From contig DATFXR010000458.1 of NCBI GenBank assembly GCA_035315685.1, forward strand, positions 1-10,915: a DNA stretch of 10,915 nt, written 5' to 3'. The notes under the pieces were generated by a model. The model was not told the origin of the DNA, did not search any database, and saw only the letters and a list, made by a program, of their open reading frames with translations. This document shows, piece after piece, positions 1 to 6,731 of this stretch (position 1 is its first letter; the number at the start of each line of letters is the position of its first letter). The DNA comes from QHWK01 sp035315685. GTDB lineage: Bacteria > Acidobacteriota > Vicinamibacteria > Vicinamibacterales > CAVVIG01. Both the position numbers and the translations under genes were made by a program.

Positions 1-733
1 CCTTGTCGCGGACCGCCATGATCATCTGGCGATGCGCGGCGACCGCGTTCTTGTCCACGATGGCGCCGTGCCCCGGGACGATCTTCGTCGCGGGTCCGGC
101 GTTGTCCACGACCGCCTGCAGCCCTGCGAGCATGCCGTTCAGCGTGCCGCCGTTTGCGCGGTCGATGTTCGGGAAACCGACCGATCGATAGAAGTCGCCG
201 GTCATGATCACGTCGGCATTCGGGAACTTCACCATCGTGTCGCCGTCGGTGTGTGCCACCGGCACGGCGATCAGCTGGATGTCTTCGCCGTTCATGTGCA
301 CGGTCATCGCGCCCTTGAAGGTGATGAGCGGCAGCGCCGAAGCGGACGGCTTCGGCCCGCTCGGCGGCGTCGCCAGACGCGCGCGGAGCTCGTCGCGCGC
401 GATGATCGTCACGCCCATCTTCGCGAAGTTCTCGTCGCCGCCGGTGTGATCGCCATGCACGTGCGTGTTGACCATGAACCTGATCGGCCGATCCGAGATC
501 TGCTTGATCGCCGCAGCGATCTTGTCGCTGAGCGGTGCGAACTGCGAGTCGACCATGAACACGCCGTCCGGTCCGGCGAGCACGCCGATGGCGCCGCCCT
601 GCCCTTCGAGGACGTAGAAGTTCGGCGCGAGCTTGGTGGTCTTGATCTCGACCTTGCTGAAGTCGGGCGGCTGGGCGGGCGCCGCGGCAGGAGCCTGCAG
701 TCCGAGGGCGAGCGCTATCACGGCGAGAGTCAT
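1..733 (-). CDS. Exported metallo-beta-lactamase-fold hydrolase (C-terminus cut by window edge)
   Basis: I translated this by hand from the minus strand; 244 codons are present and the reading frame is still open at base 1, so the gene is partial. A short hydrophobic leader with an Ala/Pro-rich end (residues 1-22) suggests export to the periplasm. The MBL zinc motif THVHGDH is at residues 90-96 (His91, His93, Asp95, His96), followed by a third metal histidine at 161 (AHTDGD), Asp180 in MTGD, and His222 in PGHG. This full set predicts an active di-zinc hydrolase. The substrate is not readable; beta-lactamase-like, SoxH-like and cyclase-like exported MBL proteins share this layout. The ATG at 733 is the only start after an in-frame TAA and has a strong Shine-Dalgarno site (GGAGGGAG, 5-nt spacing). 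The gene follows the DsrE-like gene in the same direction, separated by a hairpin and an AT-rich heptamer array. Confidence 0.88.
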   Translation of the reverse strand, partial: MTLAVIALALGLQAPAAAPAQPPDFSKVEIKTTKLAPNFYVLEGQGGAIGVLAGPDGVFMVDSQFAPLSDKIAAAIKQISDRPIRFMVNTHVHGDHTGGDENFAKMGVTIIARDELRARLATPPSGPKPSASALPLITFKGAMTVHMNGEDIQLIAVPVAHTDGDTMVKFPNADVIMTGDFYRSVGFPNIDRANGGTLNGMLAGLQAVVDNAGPATKIVPGHGAIVDKNAVAAHRQMIMAVRDK

Positions 734-738
734 CGTCG

Positions 739-746
739 CTCCCTCC
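739..746 (-). promoter_or_regulatory. Strong Shine-Dalgarno site of the MBL-fold gene
   Basis: The minus strand reads GGAGGGAG, ending 5 nt before the ATG at 733. It fixes the start and contrasts with the upstream DsrE-like gene, which has no such site before its preferred start. Confidence 0.8.
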
Positions 747-748
747 GA

Positions 749-762
749 CGCTCTGAAGAGCG
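749..762. other. Small hairpin in the 5' leader of the MBL-fold gene
   Basis: The plus strand reads CGCTC-TGAA-GAGCG, a 5-bp perfect stem with a TGAA loop. It sits a few bases upstream of the Shine-Dalgarno site of the MBL gene, so in RNA it could influence ribosome access. It has no T-tract, so a terminator is unlikely. The TGAA loop is the same as in the repeat hairpin inside cofE (6369-6386). Confidence 0.35.
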
Positions 763-769
763 CCTCACG

Positions 770-810
770 AATTCCTTAATTCTTAATTCTTAATTCCTAA
801 TTCTTAATTA
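770..810. repeat. AT-rich heptamer array (AATTCTT units)
   Basis: Consecutive units are AATTCCTT (770-777), AATTCTT (778-784), AATTCTT (785-791), AATTCCT (792-798), AATTCTT (799-805) and a partial AATTA (806-810). The 41-bp run contains only four to six C bases and no G, in a region otherwise dominated by G+C. It lies between the DsrE-like stop hairpin and the leader of the MBL gene, so it may supply promoter or UP-element sequence for the MBL gene, whose minus-strand upstream region would read as repeated AAGAATT. Short tandem units of this type can change copy number by slippage. Confidence 0.85.
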
Positions 811-817
811 GCGCCGA

Positions 818-841
818 GCACGCGGGCGTCAGCCCGCGTGC
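818..841 (-). terminator. 10-bp GC-rich hairpin overlapping the DsrE-like stop codon
   Basis: A perfect 10-bp inverted repeat (arms GCACGCGGGC at 818-827 and GCCCGCGTGC at 832-841) encloses a 4-nt loop. On the minus strand the first arm encodes the last codons of the DsrE-like protein, its TGA stop begins in the loop, and the second arm follows at once. No T-tract follows, only the AT-rich heptamer array after about 8 nt, so it is not a textbook intrinsic terminator. It could be a 3'-end stabilising structure, an attenuator before the MBL gene, or a REP-like repeat. Confidence 0.5.
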
Positions 842-1500
842 GAGAGGGCGTACCCGTGCTCCTGCGCGCGGTTGACGGCCACGATGCCGGCCGGGACGAA
901 GTGCACGTTCGGGAGCGCGTTGCTCGTGAGCTCCTTGTAGACGGCGTCGGCGTTGCCGTCGTCGATCTTGCGGGCGATGTACGCGGCCAGGCGATGCGTC
1001 GAGAGATCGCACACCGCAAGCTGGACACCCCGTTTGGTCTGATTCTCGAGGTTGGTGCGATACACGTTGCTCGTTGGCGCCTGATTGGTCTTCGGATCGA
1101 CGAACTTTTCCGACTCCGACAGGTGCGCGCCGTATTTCGACCAGATCGCGTCGGTGAACGCGAACTGGGTCGCGCGGTGGCGCATGACGATGATCACGGC
1201 GACGTCGTTCGCGTCGAGACCATAGCCGTTCTTGTTGCCGGTGAAGAAGTTCCCGGTGAACTGCGCGGCGCTGGCGACGCCCTCGGGGGAGACCGAATCG
1301 AAGACGAGCCGATGCTTTCCGGGAACTTGGTCGTACCAGTCGTCCTTCGCGTCGCGCATCGGCTGCCAGCGGCTGGCCGGCGCTGAGGGGGTCGGCGACG
1401 GTCTGGGCGCAGCGTCTTGCGCCTGCGCAGAGGACTGGCTGACACCGAACGCGGCGGCCGCGGCGGCGAGACGGGCAAGGAATGAGCGTCGCTGATTCAT
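829..1500 (-). CDS. Tat-exported DsrE/DsrF-like protein
   Basis: The predicted protein has 223 residues. The N-terminus MNQRRSFLARL plus an Ala-rich hydrophobic stretch ending in AQAQ is a twin-arginine signal peptide, so the protein should be exported folded. A Pro/Ser/Ala linker (about residues 30-45) leads to a DsrE-like fold: the C-terminal half has a single conserved-looking cysteine (QLAVCDLSTHR) and the ending NVHFVPAGIVAVNRAQEHGY, which resembles the DsrE/DsrF pattern cysteine ... VPAGV ... QxxG. DsrE-type proteins elsewhere carry persulfide sulfur on such a cysteine; here that role is inferred only. I prefer the ATG at 1500 because TACAAT lies exactly 7 nt upstream, a layout shared by two other genes here. 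An ATG at 1509, preceded by GAGG, would add MSA. A still longer reading to 1587 would bury the Tat signal. The family assignment is moderate. Confidence 0.75.
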   Translation of the reverse strand: MNQRRSFLARLAAAAAAFGVSQSSAQAQDAAPRPSPTPSAPASRWQPMRDAKDDWYDQVPGKHRLVFDSVSPEGVASAAQFTGNFFTGNKNGYGLDANDVAVIIVMRHRATQFAFTDAIWSKYGAHLSESEKFVDPKTNQAPTSNVYRTNLENQTKRGVQLAVCDLSTHRLAAYIARKIDDGNADAVYKELTSNALPNVHFVPAGIVAVNRAQEHGYALSHAG

Positions 1501-1507
1501 GGCGGAC

Positions 1508-1513
1508 ATTGTA
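1508..1513 (-). promoter_or_regulatory. Candidate -10 element (TACAAT) for leaderless DsrE-like gene
   Basis: The minus strand has TACAAT followed by exactly 7 nt and then the ATG at 1500. TANNNT about 7 nt before the start codon is the pattern known for leaderless genes in some phyla. I see no convincing -35 hexamer at 16-18 nt spacing. Confidence 0.45.
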
Positions 1514-1573
1514 GCGCCTCGCTGCGCTCGGCGCCGCAAAGTCCGCAGAGAGAGCGGAGCGCGCCGAGAACAG

Positions 1574-1666
1574 AACCACGGAGACACAGAGAGACGTCAA
1601 GGCCGTAGCGCGACCGCCCGCGAGCGGGCGACGCGACCAGCTCTGCGCGCTCCGCGCGCTCCGCGG

Positions 1667-1668
<2 letters not shown>
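1574..1668. repeat. Fold-back repeat of 9-bp units, copy 1
   Basis: The right arm has three 9-bp-spaced units: CTCTGCGCG (1641-1649), CTCCGCGCG (1650-1658) and CTCCGCGGTT (1659-1668). The left arm (1574-1593) begins AACCACGGAG, the near-perfect reverse complement of the last unit, and continues with CAGAGAG. Between them lies a smaller perfect hairpin, CGCCCG-cgag-CGGGCG (1615-1630). The whole can fold as a long imperfect stem-loop directly downstream of the ABC-F gene, whose TAA stop (1667-1669) overlaps the end of the right arm. It may act as a terminator or mRNA end stabiliser. A second copy with the same unit order lies at 9218-9302. Confidence 0.7.
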
Positions 1669-3268
<1,600 letters not shown>

Positions 3269-3291
3269 CGCAGCACCACGAAAAATTGAGC

Positions 3292-3297
3292 AGGAGG
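3292..3297 (+). promoter_or_regulatory. Orphan AGGAGG in the divergent intergenic region
   Basis: A perfect AGGAGG sits 20 nt before the methyltransferase ATG, too far for normal initiation, and an in-frame TGA (3315-3317) directly precedes that ATG. No ATG, GTG or TTG lies at a usable distance; only an ATT (3306) would fit, reading ATT CTA CCG TGA. It may be chance, or part of a control site. Confidence 0.25.
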
Positions 3298-3304
3298 AAT
3301 CTAC

Positions 3305-3310
3305 TATTCT
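3305..3310 (+). promoter_or_regulatory. Candidate -10 element (TATTCT) for leaderless methyltransferase gene
   Basis: TATTCT is followed by exactly 7 nt and then the ATG at 3318, the same spacing as at 1508-1513 and 7732-7737. A transcript starting at or near the ATG would be leaderless and would explain why the AGGAGG at 3292 is not used. On the opposite strand the overlapping hexamer TAGAAT (3306-3311) could serve the ABC-F gene. No clear -35 was seen for either. Confidence 0.4.
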
Positions 3311-3317
3311 ACCGTGA

Positions 3318-4742
3318 ATGCCCTCCCGCGGCTACGTCACCGACACGAGCTACACTGACCAGTTTTTTCGGGAGCTGTCGCCGGCGTGGCTGAATTACGT
3401 GGCGGCGCTGAACGACACGAGGCCGCGGTCACTCGACGCCGGGTTCGTGTACCTCGAGCTTGGCTGCGGCTTCGGGACGTCGACCGTCGTCAACGCCGGG
3501 GCGTACCCGCAGGGCCAGTTTCATGCGTGCGACATCATCCCTGCCCACGTCGAAGGCGGGCGCAGGTACGCCGCCGCGCTTGGCGTGACGAACGCCACCT
3601 TTCACGAAGCTGCCTTCGAACAGCTGCTCGGCCGTCAGTTGCCTGCCTGCGATTTCATCGTGTTGCACGGCGTCTACAGCTGGGTCGATGCCGAGGCACG
3701 CGACGCCGTGCGTCGAGTCATTCGCGCCTTGCTGAAGCCTGGTGGCCTCGCCTACGTCAGCTACAACTGTCTTCCGGGATGGGCGAGCGAAGCGCCACTC
3801 CGAAAACTGCTGGTCGAATTCGCCGCGGCGGCCGATGGCGGCACGGCACAGCGTACCGAGGCTGCGCTGGCGTCGTTGACCGCCTTCAGCCGCGCGAACC
3901 CGCGCTACTTCAAGGCGAACCCGCCCGCAGTCGCGGCAATCGAGGCGTACAACCGCCGCGACACCGAGTACGTCGTCCATGAGTTCATGAACGAAGTGTG
4001 GCAGCCGTTCTATTCGGTGGACGTCGCCGAAGAGATGGAAACGGTCGGGCTCCGCTATGTCGGCAGCGCGACCCTCGCCGAGAATCATCCGGCACTCCTG
4101 CTCGACGCCGAATCGGCGAAGGCCATTGCGGCGCTGCCGACCGAGCGTCAGCGCCAGCTCGCAACCGATTTCGCGGTCAACCAGCGCTTCCGCCGCGACG
4201 TGTTCGTGCGCGTCGATGGCGGACCGTCGAACGACGCTCCGGCAGACGTCTTCGCGACGGTGGTTGGCAGCGCGCGCACGCCGTCGGCGATCGGCGTGAA
4301 GGCGGCCGTGCCGCGCGGTGAGATTGCGTTTCATGCCGGCTTCATTCGCGACATTCGGGCGTTCGTATCGCGCGGATCGACGACGATCGCGGATCTGGTC
4401 GCCTCGCTCGCGGTCCGGGGTGGCAAGGCCGACGAGATCGCGAGAAACGTGATCTTTCTCGTTGCCGCGGGCGTGTTGACCCCGTTCGCCCGCGCGTACG
4501 CCGTCGCCGACAGAGGTGCGCGTACGCAGCCGCGCGCCGCACCGATGCTGGAGCGGACGCTGGCCTATGCGATTACCGAAGAAAGAGAATGTTCGGTGCC
4601 GTCCGAGGTGATGGGGAACGGGTTTCCGCTCGAGCCAGACGAGGCATGTGCGGTGCGCGACGTGCTGTCTGGCGCAGCCAAGCCGGCCGAAGGAACCCGC
4701 GAGTTGATGTCAACGCTCGAACGAATCGGGCTGCTCATGTAA
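3318..4742 (+). CDS. Class I SAM methyltransferase with methyltransferase regulatory domain
   Basis: The protein has 474 residues and is probably cytosolic. The N-terminal Rossmann methyltransferase domain (about 1-165) shows motif I LELGCGFG (46-53), the acidic ACDIIPAHV strand (70-78), a motif IV-like region CDFIVLHGVYSWVD (111-124) and the post-motif PGGLAYVSYNCLPGW (141-155). Residues about 215-300 (EYVVHEFMNEVWQPFYSVDVAEEM ... FRRDVFVR, quoted in two parts) match the methyltransferase regulatory domain family, followed by a helical C-terminal part. Proteins with this architecture include the Rickettsia protein-lysine methyltransferases that modify outer-membrane protein OmpB; whether this one targets protein lysines is unknown. 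The ATG at 3318 is forced by the in-frame TGA just before it. The gene stands alone: 49 bp from the divergent ABC-F gene and 87 bp before the F420 cluster. Confidence 0.88.
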   Translation: MPSRGYVTDTSYTDQFFRELSPAWLNYVAALNDTRPRSLDAGFVYLELGCGFGTSTVVNAGAYPQGQFHACDIIPAHVEGGRRYAAALGVTNATFHEAAFEQLLGRQLPACDFIVLHGVYSWVDAEARDAVRRVIRALLKPGGLAYVSYNCLPGWASEAPLRKLLVEFAAAADGGTAQRTEAALASLTAFSRANPRYFKANPPAVAAIEAYNRRDTEYVVHEFMNEVWQPFYSVDVAEEMETVGLRYVGSATLAENHPALLLDAESAKAIAALPTERQRQLATDFAVNQRFRRDVFVRVDGGPSNDAPADVFATVVGSARTPSAIGVKAAVPRGEIAFHAGFIRDIRAFVSRGSTTIADLVASLAVRGGKADEIARNVIFLVAAGVLTPFARAYAVADRGARTQPRAAPMLERTLAYAITEERECSVPSEVMGNGFPLEPDEACAVRDVLSGAAKPAEGTRELMSTLERIGLLM

Positions 4743-4782
4743 ATGGAAGCGCGTTCGATCGGGAGTGCAGGCCGTCCTGTTC

Positions 4783-4800
4783 TGCCTTCGCTTGAAGGTA
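4783..4800 (+). terminator. Weak hairpin after the methyltransferase gene
   Basis: CCTTC-gctt-GAAGG (4785-4798), extendable by a G-T and a T-A pair, lies 40 nt after the methyltransferase stop and 30 nt before the next gene. No T-tract follows, so termination is only a possibility. Confidence 0.25.
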
Positions 4801-4829
4801 CGGCGGACCCGGCATAGCCTTCGAGTGAC

Positions 4830-5486
4830 ATGGCGCTCGATGCAGTCGCAATCCTCGGTGGCACGGGTCAGCAGGGAAGCGGCCTGGCGAGGCGCCTGGC
4901 GGCCGCCGGCGTGCGGGTGATTGTCGGCTCTCGCGATCCGCGGCGCGCACGTTCTACATTCCCAGACGCATCCTCGTCGCACGCGATCGAGGTCGCAGAC
5001 AACGCATCGGCCGCGTCGAGCGCCGGCACGGTCGTGCTTGCGGTGCCGTTCGGCACCGTGGACGCGCTCCTCGACGATATCGCGCCGCGGTTGAGAAGTG
5101 ACGCGGTCGTGATCGATCTCACCGTGCCGCTGTCGTTCGCTGGCGGCAAGCTGACGATGCTCGACGTCGCTGAAGGATCCGCGGCGGAGCACATCCGGAC
5201 GAGGCTTCCTTCGTCGGTCGCGCTTGCCTGCCTGCTCAAGACGGTTCCTGCTCATCGTCTCGACCGCGCCGACGTGCCGCTCGAGTGTGACGACTTCGTA
5301 TGCGGCGATTCCGACGCCGCGCGGGCTCGCGCCGCCGAGCTCGGCAGCTGCCTCGCCGGCCTGCGCGTCGTTGACGTCGGCCCGCTGTGGCGGGCACGCT
5401 CGATCGAGCATCTGACCGCGCTCGCGGTCGCGATCAACCGGCGCTATCACATCCTCGACGCGCGTTTTCGCGTGATCGGCCTCTGA
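4830..5486 (+). CDS. npdG: NADPH-dependent F420 reductase (F420H2:NADP+ oxidoreductase)
   Basis: The protein has 218 residues, the usual length for NpdG/Fno. It transfers hydride between NADP(H) and the deazaflavin coenzyme F420 in the cytosol. The N-terminal Rossmann motif GGTGQQGSGLA (10-20) is followed at the end of the second strand by GSRDP (33-37), the Ser/Arg pair typical of NADP preference. Further family features are VVLAVPF (69-75), a KTVPAHRL stretch (about 144-151) in the F420-site region, FVCGDSD and the closing VDVGPL ... SIEHLTALAVAINRRY. No Shine-Dalgarno site precedes the ATG; TAGCCT (4815-4820) lies 9 nt upstream, so this could be a leaderless or weakly led first gene of the F420 operon. 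The PPOX gene follows after 26 nt and cofE 10 nt later, which strongly supports the F420 assignment. Confidence 0.9.
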   Translation: MALDAVAILGGTGQQGSGLARRLAAAGVRVIVGSRDPRRARSTFPDASSSHAIEVADNASAASSAGTVVLAVPFGTVDALLDDIAPRLRSDAVVIDLTVPLSFAGGKLTMLDVAEGSAAEHIRTRLPSSVALACLLKTVPAHRLDRADVPLECDDFVCGDSDAARARAAELGSCLAGLRVVDVGPLWRARSIEHLTALAVAINRRYHILDARFRVIGL

Positions 5487-5502
5487 TAACATCCAACCTT
5501 TC

Positions 5503-5508
5503 GGAGGG
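5503..5508 (+). promoter_or_regulatory. Shine-Dalgarno site of the PPOX-class oxidoreductase gene
   Basis: GGAGGG lies 4 nt before the ATG at 5513. It fixes the start of a short protein and shows that this gene is translated independently of npdG. Confidence 0.75.
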
Positions 5509-5512
5509 TCCC

Positions 5513-5917
5513 ATGGCGACGACAATTCCTGCCTCCCACGTCGATCTGCTGCAGATGTCGAAGCCGGCGTTCGCGCAACTGGCCACCATCAACGCTGATG
5601 GCAGCCCGCAAGTCACGCCTGTCTGGGTCGACTACGACGGTACGCACCTCCTGGTGAACACGGCGCGCGGACGCGTCAAGGCAAAGAACCTCGCGCGTAA
5701 CCCGCGTGTCGCGCTCTCGATCTCCGATCCGCAGAACCCCTATCGCTACGTCGGCATCCAGGGCCGCGTCGTCGAGATGACGGAGCAGGGCGCCGACGCG
5801 CATATCGACAAGATGGCGAAGAAATATCTCGACAAGGACCAGTACCCGTATCGGCGGCCAGGCGAGGTACGGGTCATCGTCAAGATCTCGCCCGAGAAGG
5901 TTCACGCCAACCGCTAG
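5513..5917 (+). CDS. PPOX-class F420-dependent oxidoreductase
   Basis: The protein has 134 residues, a single split-barrel flavin/deazaflavin-binding domain related to pyridoxamine 5'-phosphate oxidase and mycobacterial Rv1155. Recognisable parts are the opening AFAQLATINADGSPQVTPVW (19-38), the cofactor-phosphate region RGRVKAKNLARNPRVALSI (52-70), the strand YVGIQGRVVEM (79-89) and the ending RPGEVRVIVKISPEKV (115-130). Such proteins usually work as homodimers and use F420H2 to reduce small molecules such as quinones or tetrapyrroles; the natural substrate cannot be read from sequence. F420 rather than FMN is favoured by its position between an F420 reductase and the F420 ligase gene. Start chosen from the GGAGGG site. 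cofE begins 10 nt after its stop. Confidence 0.88.
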   Translation: MATTIPASHVDLLQMSKPAFAQLATINADGSPQVTPVWVDYDGTHLLVNTARGRVKAKNLARNPRVALSISDPQNPYRYVGIQGRVVEMTEQGADAHIDKMAKKYLDKDQYPYRRPGEVRVIVKISPEKVHANR

Positions 5918-5927
5918 AGCGCCGGCG

Positions 5928-6731
5928 GTGCCGACCGACCTGCGAGTCTTCGCCGTCCCCGGGATCCCCGATGTCATGACCGGCGCGGATGTCGGCGCGC
6001 TGATCGCCGCCGCAGTCGGTCGGGCCGGTCTGGCGATCGAGACCGGCGACGTTGTCGTCGTCGCACAGAAGATCGTCTCGAAGGCCGAGGGCGCTGTCGT
6101 GCGGCTCGACGAGGTTGCGCCGTCCGCGCGCGCGATCGAATGGGCCGACGCCTCCGGGAAAGACGCGCGGGTCGTGGAGGTCGTGCTGCGCGAGTCGAAG
6201 CGCGTCGTGAGGATGGAACGCGGGATTCTCATCTCAGAAACCCATCACGGTTTCGTTTGCGCGAATGCCGGCGTGGACGCATCGAACGTCCGGCCGGGAT
6301 ACGTGACGGTGCTGCCGCGGGATCCCGACGCGTCGGCCGCGCGAATTCGAGAGGTGTTGCTCGAGGCGGTCCGGCTGAAGCCGGACACTAGGACGGTCCG
6401 GCGAGAGCCGGGCAGCGCGGCACATGGCGATCTCGGCGTTATCGTGTCGGACACGTTCGGGCGGCCGTGGCGTGAAGGTGTCGTCAACGTCGCGCTTGGT
6501 GTTGCCGGCCTGCGGCCGTTGCTCGACTATCGAGGTTGCCGCGATGTCTATGGCCGCGAGCTGTCGTCTACGGTCATGGCCATCGCCGACGAGCTCGCCG
6601 CCGCCGCCGAGCTCGTGATGCGGAAGACGGCGCGGTTGCCGGTCGCAGTCATCCGCGGCGCGGGCGAGTGGCTCGGCCAGGGAACGGGCGCACAACTGCG
6701 GCGCGATGCCGGCAGGGATCTCTTCAGATGA
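5928..6731 (+). CDS. cofE: Coenzyme F420-0:L-glutamate ligase (CofE), with an in-frame repeat insertion
   Basis: The protein has 267 residues and adds glutamate residues, using GTP, to the lactyl-phosphate tail of F420-0. Family motifs run in order: AVPGIPDV near the start, VVAQKIVSKAEG (44-55), VVEVVLRES and VRMERGILISETHHGFVCAN (about 82-113, quoted in parts), VIVSDTFGRPWREG (171-184), YRGCRDVYGREL (201-212), DELAAAAELVM (221-231) and the C-terminal DLFR. Unlike mycobacterial FbiB, there is no C-terminal nitroreductase domain. Residues about 148-167 (VRLKPDTRTVRREPGSAAHG) look foreign: they are encoded by the hairpin repeat at 6369-6411 and sit where the family normally passes directly from the EALLEA-type helix to the VIVSDTFGRP strand. 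The frame is preserved. The start is GTG at 5928, 10 nt after the PPOX stop, with only a weak GAG upstream; the stop overlaps the next start (ATGA), suggesting translational coupling. Confidence 0.9.
   Translation: MPTDLRVFAVPGIPDVMTGADVGALIAAAVGRAGLAIETGDVVVVAQKIVSKAEGAVVRLDEVAPSARAIEWADASGKDARVVEVVLRESKRVVRMERGILISETHHGFVCANAGVDASNVRPGYVTVLPRDPDASAARIREVLLEAVRLKPDTRTVRREPGSAAHGDLGVIVSDTFGRPWREGVVNVALGVAGLRPLLDYRGCRDVYGRELSSTVMAIADELAAAAELVMRKTARLPVAVIRGAGEWLGQGTGAQLRRDAGRDLFR
6369..6411. repeat. REP-like double hairpin inserted within cofE
   Basis: GTCCGGC-TGAA-GCCGGAC (6369-6386) is a perfect 7-bp stem with TGAA loop; a second stem, CCGGC-gaga-GCCGG (6398-6411), follows after 11 nt. In this frame the first hairpin encodes VRLKPD; on the opposite strand it gives SGFSRT or VRLQPD. 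I recall these peptides as frequent by-products of an abundant hairpin repeat in Acidobacteriota genomes, but this is memory, not a search. Confidence 0.7.

Noticed and set aside
32..793. 253-codon open frame on the plus strand
   Set aside because: It is antisense to the MBL-fold gene, whose zinc motifs are unambiguous, and it ends by reading into the heptamer repeat.
829..1587. Longer form of the DsrE-like protein starting at 1587
   Set aside because: It would place 29 residues, partly encoded by the repeat region, before the Tat signal peptide; the ATG at 1500 or 1509 is far more plausible.
3281..3334. Classical sigma70 -35/-10 promoter in the divergent gap
   Set aside because: TTGAGC (3286-3291) is only 10-13 nt from the nearest -10-like hexamers, too close, and no other -35 fits at 16-18 nt.
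3429..4334. 301-codon open frame on the minus strand
   Set aside because: It is antisense to the methyltransferase and has Arg/Ala-rich shadow composition.
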